From Anaerolineae bacterium (GTDB lineage: Bacteria > Chloroflexota > Anaerolineae > Aggregatilineales > Phototrophicaceae): a DNA stretch of 64,000 nucleotides. Position numbers and translations under genes: made by a program. Of the stretch, positions 53,606 through 61,505 are shown piece after piece. The first letter of the stretch is position 1. Every line of letters begins with the position of its first letter. The notes under the pieces were generated by a model, which saw only the letters and a list, made by a program, of their open reading frames with translations, had not been told where the DNA came from and did not search any database. The stretch is taken from assembly GCA_022825675.1 (NCBI GenBank), contig JAJDWK010000048.1:62001-126000 (forward strand), written 5' to 3'.

Positions 53606-54433
53606 TCAGACGGCGTCCCGCCCCTCACGGCTGAGGCTGAAGCCGCCGACGCCGCCGCGAAAAGTGATATTCAGCCGCCTTGCCGCCGCATCATAGCCCG
53701 CGCTCTGCCAAAGCCCGCCGCCGGCCTTGCCCGCGTCAAGCCGTGTGAAATCCGCCGGCACGGTGATGTTGCCCATGCCTGTCGTCGCCTCAAGGCGCAG
53801 GGCAGCGCCCGCCGCGGCAACCACAGCGCATTCGCCGACACCGCCATGAAGCTCCAGCTTGCCGCCCAAGCCCTGCGGGATGACGATGACGATTTTGCCC
53901 ACGCCCGCCTTGATGCTCGCCGCCAGCGGCTCGTCCGGCGCTGGCAGGCGGATAGCCGCCTCGCCGACGCCCGCTTGCAGGCTCAACTCGGGCAGCTGCA
54001 GCCCGCTTACATCGAGATCAGCGCGCCCGGCACCGCCTTGCAGCCGCAGCCGCAGCGGCACTTTCCGCGAGAGCTTAATCCGCCAGCGCAGGTCCTGCTG
54101 CCAGCGGGCGATGTGCCGCAGACTGCTTCCCCGGGGGCGCAGGCGGATGACCCGCTGCGCCGTCCCGCTTACCGCATAATCGATATCGCCGACATAGTCC
54201 AGCTCCGCCTGGAAGAGGTCTTCGGAGTCGGCTGGCAGCGCTTGGATGCTGGCGCGCCCGACCGAAAAATCGATAGCCGCTGTCGCTTCGCGGGCACCAG
54301 CCAGCGCCTCGCGCAGGCTGAGGCGCTTCGTTTCCGGCGGCTCGCCTATAGTTTCGGTCACGAAGTCTTCCACGCGCGCGCGCAGCTCCCCAAAATCCAG
54401 CGACCACTCGGTCTTGCGCCGTTCTGTTCCCAT
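53606..54433 (-). CDS. Toast-rack/LiaF-like domain protein
   Basis: 275 residues. An N-terminal part resembling toast_rack_N is followed by repeated short beta strands with GGAGRADLDVSG, LSLQAGVGEAAI, IKAGVGKIVIVIP, LHGGVGECAV and TGMGNITVP, the regular Gly-rich pattern of DUF2154/LiaF-type toast-rack folds. No signal peptide or membrane segment is visible. Relatives respond to cell-envelope stress; this one is assigned by fold only. Confidence 0.7.
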   Translation of the reverse strand: MGTERRKTEWSLDFGELRARVEDFVTETIGEPPETKRLSLREALAGAREATAAIDFSVGRASIQALPADSEDLFQAELDYVGDIDYAVSGTAQRVIRLRPRGSSLRHIARWQQDLRWRIKLSRKVPLRLRLQGGAGRADLDVSGLQLPELSLQAGVGEAAIRLPAPDEPLAASIKAGVGKIVIVIPQGLGGKLELHGGVGECAVVAAAGAALRLEATTGMGNITVPADFTRLDAGKAGGGLWQSAGYDAAARRLNITFRGGVGGFSLSREGRDAV

Positions 54434-54595
54434 GCGGTCTCGCTCCTCAGGATATAGCTCTTGGCTAAGTATAGTGTATCCGGTTTGCCGGGCATTTTTG
54501 ATTATGCAAAAAGAAAGAAATGTAGGGTTGTCCCCAGCTCGCCCCTGGCGTTTGCATGAATGCGGGCGATACCACTCCCGCGAATACCGTTCTTC

Positions 54596-54770
54596 GTCGC
54601 ATAACTTAGTTGCACTTACTTCTGTGAGTCGCCCACGAAAAATGCCTGGATATTTCGGGCGTTTCAGCGAAACGCCCCTACATCATCTCCCTTTTCTGCA
54701 AATTTGCAGAAAAATCTCTGTGCCCTCTGTGTCTCTGTGGTGAATACTGTTTTGAGGCGATTGCCCCGGG
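54596..54770 (+). repeat. Mosaic intergenic repeat, copy 8
   Basis: gtcgcataacttagttgcacttacttctgtg (shared with about 4462), cctggatatttc, hairpin gggcgtttc/gaaacgccc (54657-54677), palindrome TTTTCTGCAAA/TTTGCAGAAAA, ctgtgccctctgtgtctctgtggtgaata and end gaggcgattgcccc. It lies directly upstream of the small membrane protein gene and its TATACT box at 54796. Confidence 0.75.
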
Positions 54771-54834
54771 CTTGTGCGCTACTCCTGTTTCCGACTATAC
54801 TGTGGCAGGCAAGGCAGAAGAGGGAAGTGCGCCC

Positions 54835-55095
54835 ATGCAAAACAATCCCGCCGTCAAATGGGTACTGCGGCATCCGCGCGTCAGCGCCTGGGTGGTATTG
54901 GCTGGCGGCATGGTGGCGCTGCTGGTCAACGAGGCGCGCAATGTCGGCTTGCTGCCCTCGCAATGGACCGCGCTTATACTCGCCACCGTGCTGGTGGCTG
55001 GCGCTTGCATCTGGATTATCAGCTGGGAAGACAAAGACGCCCCGCCAGAAGACGGTGCCACCGATACCGATGCCGACACCAGCAGCGCCGCTTGA
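54835..55095 (+). CDS. Small membrane protein
   Basis: 86 residues with two hydrophobic helices (about 18-33 and 43-62) and an acidic tail. AGAGGGAAG lies upstream and TATACT at 54796-54801. It overlaps the GNAT gene by 26 bases, which suggests cotranscription. Function unknown. Confidence 0.6.
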   Translation: MQNNPAVKWVLRHPRVSAWVVLAGGMVALLVNEARNVGLLPSQWTALILATVLVAGACIWIISWEDKDAPPEDGATDTDADTSSAA

Positions 55096-55627
55096 GCCGA
55101 GGCAGCCCGCCAGCCCGCCCTTCCTAGCGATTCCGCACCCGCGTTATAAACGCAGCTTCATCCAGGCGGCGCATGAGCTTATCGCCGAAGGTAACTGGAG
55201 GCAATGGGACCCGCTGCTGCTGCACACACGCTTTGATGAATACTTGGCGACCCTGCGCGCCGCCGAGACCGAGCCGCTGGCGGGCATGGTGCCGGCATCG
55301 CGCTTCTGGCTGATTGTCGACGGCGGCCGCTTCGCTGGCGAGCTCGACCTGCGGCATCGCCTCAACGACTCCTTGCGGCGCTTTGGCGGGCATATCGGCT
55401 ACACAATCCGCCCCTCCGCACGGCGTCGGGGCTATGGCAAGCTGCTTTGCCGCCTGGGCATTAAAGAGGCGCGCCGGCGCGGCATCCGCGATATTTTACT
55501 CACTTGCGATGCGGACAATATCGCCTCGCGCAAAATCATTGAGGCGAATGGCGGGGTTCTGCACGACAGCATCGACAACGGGCGCGGCGCGCTCACGCGG
55601 CGGTATTGGATTCAGCGCGGCAGTTGA
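55070..55627 (+). CDS. GNAT family N-acetyltransferase
   Basis: 185 residues. The acetyl-CoA binding region IGYTIRPSARRRGYGKLLCRLGIKEA (motif A, RRxGYG), then LTCDADNIASRKIIEANGGV (motif B). The N-terminus before about residue 25 is Pro-rich and the precise start is uncertain. The substrate is unknown. Its 3' end overlaps the convergent DCC gene by 16 bases. Confidence 0.83.
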   Translation: MPTPAAPLEPRQPASPPFLAIPHPRYKRSFIQAAHELIAEGNWRQWDPLLLHTRFDEYLATLRAAETEPLAGMVPASRFWLIVDGGRFAGELDLRHRLNDSLRRFGGHIGYTIRPSARRRGYGKLLCRLGIKEARRRGIRDILLTCDADNIASRKIIEANGGVLHDSIDNGRGALTRRYWIQRGS

Positions 55628-55995
55628 CAAGCGCCATCGGCGCAGCCAAGCAGGCGGTTGAGGCGGTAGCGCCGCCGCGCGATGAAGCGGTAGGCGCGCC
55701 GCCCCAGCGCATCCGCCCCCGGCAGCTGCAGCAGCAGCCATAGCGGGAAGCCCAGCGGCACTTCCTTCAGCAAGCGGCGCAAGCCCAAGAATCCCGCATA
55801 GACGCGGCGCTCGGCGTCAAGCACATGCAGCGCGCCCAGCAGGCGCTCCTGCCCGATTTCGGCGCAGACGCCCGCCCAGCCGCCGCTGTTGTGCAAGTCG
55901 ACGAAGACGATGCGCCGCCGCCAATCCAGCACCCGCAGCGCCCGGCAAGTGGAGCGGCAGAGCGCGCAGTTGCCATCGTAAAGCGCCGTTAGCAT
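55612..55995 (-). CDS. DCC family thiol-disulfide oxidoreductase-like (DUF393)
   Basis: 127 residues. It begins LYDGNCALCRSTCRAL, the DGxCxxC motif that names the family (DCC), followed by VFVDLHN and the mid-protein segment LHVLDAERRVYAGFLGL. A second Cys pair (GCADGAC) is near the C-terminus. It is likely a redox-active small protein. A repeat with the conserved end lies 60 bases upstream of its start. Confidence 0.85.
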   Translation of the reverse strand: MLTALYDGNCALCRSTCRALRVLDWRRRIVFVDLHNSGGWAGVCAEIGQERLLGALHVLDAERRVYAGFLGLRRLLKEVPLGFPLWLLLQLPGADALGRRAYRFIARRRYRLNRLLGCADGACQLPR

Positions 55996-56054
55996 TTTCC
56001 GCCTCGCATATCATGTGTGGCAATTGTAGCGGAAATGGGAAATGTGTCCCAGCG

Positions 56055-56240
56055 CAGGGCAATTGCATCAAACATGTATTCACCACAGAGACACAGAGGG
56101 CACAGAGATTTTTCTGCAAATTTGCAGAAAAAGGAGATAATGCAGGGGCGTTTCGCCGAAACGCCCTCAATATCCAGGCAAATTGCGTGGGCAACTCGCC
56201 GAGTCGCCCCTACAAATCGCTAGAATTATGTTGCAATCGA
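56055..56240 (-). repeat. Mosaic intergenic repeat, copy 9 (inverted, longest version)
   Basis: Inverted order: agggcaattgcatcaaa end, caccacagagacacagagggcacagagat, palindrome TTTTTCTGCAAA/TTTGCAGAAAAA, hairpin gggcgtttc/gaaacgccc (with C instead of A in the loop), ccaggcaaatt, a gggcaactcgccgagtcgcccc block and tagaattatgttgcaatcg. Compared with copy 1 it carries one additional internal block, a clean internal indel. Confidence 0.75.
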
Positions 56241-56351
56241 CGCTAAATGGATTTGGTGCGATTGCCCCGCGTCCCAGCGGCGTGTGACTAACCTGCAAGC
56301 GCTTCTGCGGGTACAATGGGGCTGGAGTCCCGCAATCGCCCTGAGCAAGCC

Positions 56352-58907
56352 ATGCTGCCCACCCGCCTTGAGCTGCGCAATTTCCTCGCCTATCGCGCGC
56401 CTGCCCCGATAGTTTTTGCCGGCATTGATTTGGCTTGCCTCACTGGCGGCAACGGCGTCGGCAAGTCCTCCCTCTTTGACGCGATGACCTGGGCGCTGTG
56501 GGGAAAAGCGCGCGCCAAACGCGATGACGACCTCATCCACCTCGGCGCGGAGCAGATGATGGTCAGCCTCGAATTTGAGCAGGATGGCAGGCGCTATCGC
56601 GTCCAGCGGCGGCGCGCGCGCGCGGGGCGGGGGCGGCGGGGCGCGCTGGAATTTATGCTGTGGGGCGCGCATGATCAGCAGCCGCGGCGCATCACCGCCG
56701 ATGGTATGCGCAAAACACAGGAGAAAATCAACGCCGTGCTGCGCCTGGATTATGAAACTTTCCTGCATTCCGCCTATGTGCAGCAGGGCAGGGCGGATGC
56801 CTTCGCGCTGGCGACCGCCGCCGAGCGCAAGCGCCTGCTGGCGGAAATCCTCAATTTGCGGCAGTGGGCGGGCTATGAAGCGGCGGTGAAAGAGCGCCGC
56901 AGCCGCCTCGCGGGGCAGATTGACATGCTCGAACGCGATATCAGCCGCTTCCAGCAAGAAATCGCCGGCGAGCCGCAGCTGCGCGCCGACCTGGAAGCCG
57001 CCAGCGCCACCCTGCGCCGCAGCGAAGACAGCCTGCAGCAGGCGAACGAGCGCTACCAGGAGGTGGCGCATGCCGCGGCAGCGCTGCTGCGGGAGCGGGA
57101 AACTCTTGACGCGACCGCCGCGCGCATCAAATCCCGCCAAGAGGATGCGGCGGCGGCGCAAGCCGAAATCACGCGCCAGGACAGCAAAATCGCCGAGTAT
57201 CAGCGGGCTATCGCTGGCGGCGCGGATATTGAAAGCGGCTATCAACAGCTGCAGCAAGCCCGCCACAGCCAAAGCGCGCTGGCGGCGCAATGGTCGCGCA
57301 TACAGGAACTTGATCAGCGCCAGAACGCCTTGGAGCGAGACCTGGCGGCAAAGCGCTCGGACCTGGCGCGGGAAGCCGATGTGCTGCGCGAGCGCGTCAC
57401 GGCATTGGCGGCGCGGCAGGCGGCGGCGGAAGCCGACGATATCGCCGAGTTGCGGCGGCAGCTGGCGCGGCTGGAGGCGCTGCATTCCCAGCGGGAGGCG
57501 CTCAACACGGCGCTGGAAGCGGAAGCGCGGCAGCAGACAGAAGCGCGCGCCCGCCTCAAAAACTTGACGGCTGCTGGCAAAGCGATTAACGACCGGCTGC
57601 AGCGGCTGGCGCAGGCGGATGGCGCCAACTGCCCCCTCTGCGGCGCGGCGCTGACGGCGGAACATCGCGATGCCACGCTCGCCCAGCTGCATGCCGAGCG
57701 CGAGCAGCTGCGGGCGGACTATCGGCGCTGCCAAAGGCAAAGCCGCGAGCGCGAAAGCGCGCGGCAAGAGCAAGAGCAAGAGCGCGAGGCGCTGGTGCAG
57801 CCGCTCAAAGACCTGCCGGCGCTGCAGCAGCGGCTGGGCGCGGCGGAACAGGCGGCGCGCCAGGCAGAAGAAGCCGCAGCCGAGCGCCAGCGGGCGGCGG
57901 CGGCGCTGGCGGCGGTTGAAAAGCGGCTGACGGAAGACGATTTCGGCGGCGAAAGCCGGCGGCAGCTGCGGCGCATCCAGGAGCAGCGGGCGCGCATCGG
58001 CTATGACGCGGCGTCGCATGCCGATATCAGCTCCCAACTGGAATCGTATGCCGCCTTCGAGCGCCAATACAGCCAGCTCGAGTTCGCCCGCAGGACCCTG
58101 CCAGAAGCCCAGCGCATCCGCCAGCAGACGGCGGCGCGCCTGACGAATGCGGAATCCGCGCTGACGCGGGAGCAGGCGGCTCATCAGCGCGCGGCGGAAG
58201 CCATCAACGCGCTGGAAAAGGCGGTAACGCAGGAACGGGAACGCCGCGCCCAAGTCGAAACCTTACGGGCGGAAGCGCGCCGCCACAACGAAGCCAAAAC
58301 TATCCTGGAGCAGGAGTTGCGCGCCATCGACGCCGGGCGTCAAAATGTGGAAAGGCTGTCGGCGCGCTTAGACGCCAGCCGCCATCAGCACAGCCTCTTG
58401 CAAGAGCTGGGCACTGCCTTCGGCAAAAACGGCTTGCCCGCCATGCTCATCGAAAGCGCCATCCCCGAGCTGGAGGCGGAAGCGAACGCCCTGCTCGCCC
58501 GTATGAGCGAAAACCGCATGGCGCTGCGCTTTTCTACGCAGCGGGAGCGGGCAAGCGGCGGCGCGATTGAAACGCTTGATATCGAAATCGCCGATGAGCT
58601 GGGCACGCGCCCCTACGAGCTGTATAGCGGCGGCGAGGCGTTTCGCATCAATTTTGCGGTGCGCATCGCGCTTTCCAAGCTGCTGGCGCGCCGCGCTGGC
58701 GCCCAATTGCGCGCGCTCTTCATCGACGAAGGCTTTGGCACGCAGGACGCGGACGGGCAAGCCAAGCTCATCGACGCCATCAGCAAAATCGCCGCTGATT
58801 TCGAGCTGGTGCTGGTCATCACCCATATCGACAGCCTGCGTGATGCCTTCCCGGTGCATCTTCTGGTGGAAAAAACGCCCGAAGGCAGTATAGTCAGGGC
58901 GGAATAA
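56352..58907 (+). CDS. sbcC: SbcC/Rad50-type SMC ATPase
   Basis: 851 residues. Walker A in LTGGNGVGKSSLFDAMTWALWG, Q-loop and VQQGRADAFA near the N-terminus, long coiled-coil arms, the Zn-hook C427-x2-C430 (NCPLCG), and C-terminal LYSGGEAFRINFAVRIALS (signature) with Walker B RALFIDEGFGTQD. It processes DNA ends together with the nuclease SbcD/Mre11, whose gene is not adjacent. The start at 56352 begins at the conserved domain; an upstream in-frame ATG (56316) is possible. Confidence 0.9.
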   Translation: MLPTRLELRNFLAYRAPAPIVFAGIDLACLTGGNGVGKSSLFDAMTWALWGKARAKRDDDLIHLGAEQMMVSLEFEQDGRRYRVQRRRARAGRGRRGALEFMLWGAHDQQPRRITADGMRKTQEKINAVLRLDYETFLHSAYVQQGRADAFALATAAERKRLLAEILNLRQWAGYEAAVKERRSRLAGQIDMLERDISRFQQEIAGEPQLRADLEAASATLRRSEDSLQQANERYQEVAHAAAALLRERETLDATAARIKSRQEDAAAAQAEITRQDSKIAEYQRAIAGGADIESGYQQLQQARHSQSALAAQWSRIQELDQRQNALERDLAAKRSDLAREADVLRERVTALAARQAAAEADDIAELRRQLARLEALHSQREALNTALEAEARQQTEARARLKNLTAAGKAINDRLQRLAQADGANCPLCGAALTAEHRDATLAQLHAEREQLRADYRRCQRQSRERESARQEQEQEREALVQPLKDLPALQQRLGAAEQAARQAEEAAAERQRAAAALAAVEKRLTEDDFGGESRRQLRRIQEQRARIGYDAASHADISSQLESYAAFERQYSQLEFARRTLPEAQRIRQQTAARLTNAESALTREQAAHQRAAEAINALEKAVTQERERRAQVETLRAEARRHNEAKTILEQELRAIDAGRQNVERLSARLDASRHQHSLLQELGTAFGKNGLPAMLIESAIPELEAEANALLARMSENRMALRFSTQRERASGGAIETLDIEIADELGTRPYELYSGGEAFRINFAVRIALSKLLARRAGAQLRALFIDEGFGTQDADGQAKLIDAISKIAADFELVLVITHIDSLRDAFPVHLLVEKTPEGSIVRAE

Positions 58908-58930
58908 CAAGCGAATAAAGGAGACAATCT

Positions 58931-59689
58931 ATGCTAGAAGTTGCTCCCGAATATCAATTGAGCCGCGATGATGTCGATTTCTTCGTCACGCAGGGCTATC
59001 TCGGTCCCTTCGCCGCCATGAGCGCGGCGGAAATGGCGCAGATTCGCCGCGGAATTGACGAGACCGTGCTGACAGCGGACGGACCCAACCCGCGTTCCCG
59101 CGCCCAGTCGCGGCACATGGATCAGCCGCTGGTGTATGACCTCGCCACCCATCCCGCCATCATCGAGCGCATCGCCTGCCTGTTGGGACCTGACCTCATC
59201 GTCTGGGCGACCAATTTCTGGCTCAAAGCGCCAGGCGGCGCCGAAATCCCCTGGCATCAGGATATCAACTTCTGGCCGCTGGAGCCGCCGCTCAACACTT
59301 CCGCCTGGATAGCGATTGATGCGGCGACTGTGGAAAATTCCTGCGTGCAGATAATCCCGGGCTCGCACCGCGAGTCGCTGCCGCACAGCAAAGCGGAAGC
59401 GGGCATGGCATTCGGCAAAATGGCGCAGCCCGGTTCCTTCGATGCCGCCGGCGCTATCGATATGGAATTGCAGCCGGGCGAGTTCTTCATCTTCAGCGAG
59501 CGCACCTTGCACCGCTCCAGCACGAACACTTCCAACAAGCGCCGCCTGGGTTTTTCCCTGCGTGTTACGCTGCCGCAGGTGCATGTCTTTCAAGACCGCT
59601 CGCCGCTGCACGCGGGGCATACCGCTATTTTGGCGCGCGGGCGCGATGTCATGGGCTTTAACCGCTATGCCGGGCGCCCGGCGGGTTAA
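58931..59689 (+). CDS. Phytanoyl-CoA dioxygenase (PhyH) family oxygenase
   Basis: 252 residues. Fe(II) ligands: H and D in IPWHQDINFWP (HxD) and the distal His in SERTLHRSSTN. The 2-oxoglutarate-binding Arg is probably in the RRLGFSLRVTL segment. The substrate is not assigned; the family hydroxylates a wide range of small molecules. AAAGGAG lies upstream. It starts 23 bases after sbcC. Confidence 0.88.
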   Translation: MLEVAPEYQLSRDDVDFFVTQGYLGPFAAMSAAEMAQIRRGIDETVLTADGPNPRSRAQSRHMDQPLVYDLATHPAIIERIACLLGPDLIVWATNFWLKAPGGAEIPWHQDINFWPLEPPLNTSAWIAIDAATVENSCVQIIPGSHRESLPHSKAEAGMAFGKMAQPGSFDAAGAIDMELQPGEFFIFSERTLHRSSTNTSNKRRLGFSLRVTLPQVHVFQDRSPLHAGHTAILARGRDVMGFNRYAGRPAG

Positions 59690-59898
59690 CCCAGCTTGCG
59701 CCGCCGCTCTGCCAGCGCGGTTTTGGAACGGCGGCGCAATTTGGCGCGGAAATGCGCCGCTTCGATCGCGCTGTATTTGCTGCGGATGATGCTGACAATT
59801 TCTTCGGTGCAGCGCGTGCAATAGTCGGCGCTGGCGTCGGGGAAAGCGGCCGCGGGCAATTCCAGCTCACAGCGGGCGCAGGGTTTCAGCTCGCTCAC
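59686..59898 (-). CDS. Small zinc-ribbon-like protein
   Basis: 70 residues with two CxxC pairs (CARC and CTRC, 20-25 residues apart) followed by a basic, Arg/Lys-rich helix (FRAKLRRRSKTALAERRRKLG). It looks like a nucleic-acid or ribosome-associated zinc ribbon. The start is GTG at 59898, with AAGGAC upstream, because the longer frame upstream lacks a gene-like composition. It converges with phyH with a four-base overlap. Confidence 0.55.
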   Translation of the reverse strand: MSELKPCARCELELPAAAFPDASADYCTRCTEEIVSIIRSKYSAIEAAHFRAKLRRRSKTALAERRRKLG

Positions 59899-60049
59899 GG
59901 CGGGTCCTTCGCATTCGGACAAGGGCTGAGTATAGGCGAGAGCCGCGCCAAAAGACAGTGCCACTTGGCATACCGCAGGAAATCCCGTGTTTCCCCCTAA
60001 ATCCCTCCACCAAAATGACTGACGGGGGGACATGTTTGAAATCACGCAT

Positions 60050-60275
60050 TTCTGTACACCTACCTCACCCCCTGGCCCCTCTCCGAATCATCGGAGAGGG
60101 GGAATCGCTAAAAATAAGTTTGCATTAGCGTTCATTCTCATACATATCACCAACAAATACACAGATTCAGCGACGAGTCACCCTTCTCCGTTGATACGGG
60201 GAAGGGTCGGGGATGGGGTAGAAAAAGGTGTCCCTCCTCAGCCCAAAATGAGGGAGGGACTTTTAACCCCATTTT
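60050..60275. repeat. Second intergenic repeat family (CTCACCCC... / TGAGGGAGGG)
   Basis: tcaccccctggcccctctccg...[17 protein letters not shown] (about 60066-60101), cacccttctccg...cggggaagggt block and tccctcctc...tgagggagggac, the last with a 26-base exact inverted match to 47616-47641. The 590-base gap between the zinc-ribbon gene and the dehydrogenase holds no gene. Confidence 0.65.
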
Positions 60276-60488
60276 TGCAGTGATTTCACCTGCTCATGCA
60301 ATCGGCATAGCGAATCCGCCAGATATATTCGACAAATCCGCGCCTGTATGCCACAATAGGCGGCAGGTGCGAAATACGCTTATTCACCTGCCAGCGCGCT
60401 CGCCTTCATCGCGGAAATACTCTTTCTTTCTATAAGTCAAATCGCTTGATTTCGGACAGCGCAGTTGACTGTGTTGGGGGAGAGTGCT

Positions 60489-61496
60489 GTGAAACTTTGT
60501 GTGATTAAAGGTGACGGCATCGGCCACGAAGTTGTGCCCGCCGCCATCCGCGTTTTGCGCCAGGTTCTGCCCGAGTTGGAAGTGCATTACGCGCCTGCTG
60601 GCTGGGAGCAGTTTGAAAAAAGCGGCAGCGCCCTGCCAGCGGCAACGGTGGAGCGGGCGCGCGAGGCGAAGGCGGTGCTCTTCGGCGCTTGCAGCTCGCC
60701 CTCGTACCCGGTCGCCGGCTATTCTTCGCCCATCGTCAAGCTGCGCCGCCTGCTGGAAACATACGCCAATTTGAGACCCACGCGCTATCTCCCTGTGCCC
60801 ACCGCCCGCGCAGGCGTTGATTTGGTGGTTGTGCGCGAAAATACTGAAGGGCTGTACATCGGTGACGAGCGCACGGCGGACGCGGGCGACACCGGCACCG
60901 CCACCAAGCGCATCACCCGCTATGCCAGCGAGCGCATCGCGCAGACCGCTTTCCGCCTCGCCATCAGCGAAGACCGCCGCCGCGTTACCATCGTGCACAA
61001 GGGCAATGTGATGCCGCAGACCGATGGACTTTTCCGCCGCGTCGCCTACGAAGTCTCGCGCGCTTACCCCGATATTGAAACCGATGAGCTGCTGGTGGAT
61101 ACCGCCGCCTATTGGATGGTGAAAGACCCGACGCGCTTTGATGTCGTGCTGACGCCCAATCTCTATGGCGATATCCTCTCGGATATGGCGGCGGCTTGGG
61201 GCGGCGGCTTGGGCTTGGCGCCGGCGCTTAACCTGGGCGAAGAAGTCGCCATCGCCGAGCCAGTGCATGGTTCCGCCCCTGATATCGCCGGGCAAGGCAT
61301 CGCCAACCCCACCGCCGTCGTCTTGAGCGCGAGCATGCTGCTGCGCCACCATTGGAATCAGCCCGCCAGCGCCGACCGCATCGACGCCGCCGTGCATGCC
61401 GCCTTGAGCGAAGGCGACTATACCGCCGATATCCTCGGCACCAATGGCATGAGCACCGAGGAGTTCACCGATATCATCTGCCGCCACCTTGGTTGA
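60489..61496 (+). CDS. Isocitrate/isopropylmalate dehydrogenase family decarboxylating dehydrogenase
   Basis: 335 residues. N-terminal IKGDGIGHEVV, substrate-binding YANLRPTRYLP, VVVRENTEGLYIGDE, catalytic HKGNVMPQTDG, and the Asp-rich NLYGDILSDMAAAWGGGLGLAP metal site, plus HGSAPDIAGQGIANPTA for NAD binding. Relatives oxidatively decarboxylate isopropylmalate, isocitrate, homoisocitrate or tartrate; specificity is unresolved since no leuCD or lysine genes are nearby. Start GTG behind GGGGGAG. Confidence 0.88.
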   Translation: MKLCVIKGDGIGHEVVPAAIRVLRQVLPELEVHYAPAGWEQFEKSGSALPAATVERAREAKAVLFGACSSPSYPVAGYSSPIVKLRRLLETYANLRPTRYLPVPTARAGVDLVVVRENTEGLYIGDERTADAGDTGTATKRITRYASERIAQTAFRLAISEDRRRVTIVHKGNVMPQTDGLFRRVAYEVSRAYPDIETDELLVDTAAYWMVKDPTRFDVVLTPNLYGDILSDMAAAWGGGLGLAPALNLGEEVAIAEPVHGSAPDIAGQGIANPTAVVLSASMLLRHHWNQPASADRIDAAVHAALSEGDYTADILGTNGMSTEEFTDIICRHLG

Positions 61497-61505
61497 TGCG
61501 CCGCG

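Noticed and set aside
56226..58253. 675-codon minus-strand open frame opposite sbcC
   Set aside because: Arg/Leu-rich shadow of coiled-coil coding sequence; starts inside a repeat.
515..60275. Direct repeats considered as a CRISPR array
   Set aside because: Copies are dispersed over the whole window, not regularly spaced, and no cas gene is present.
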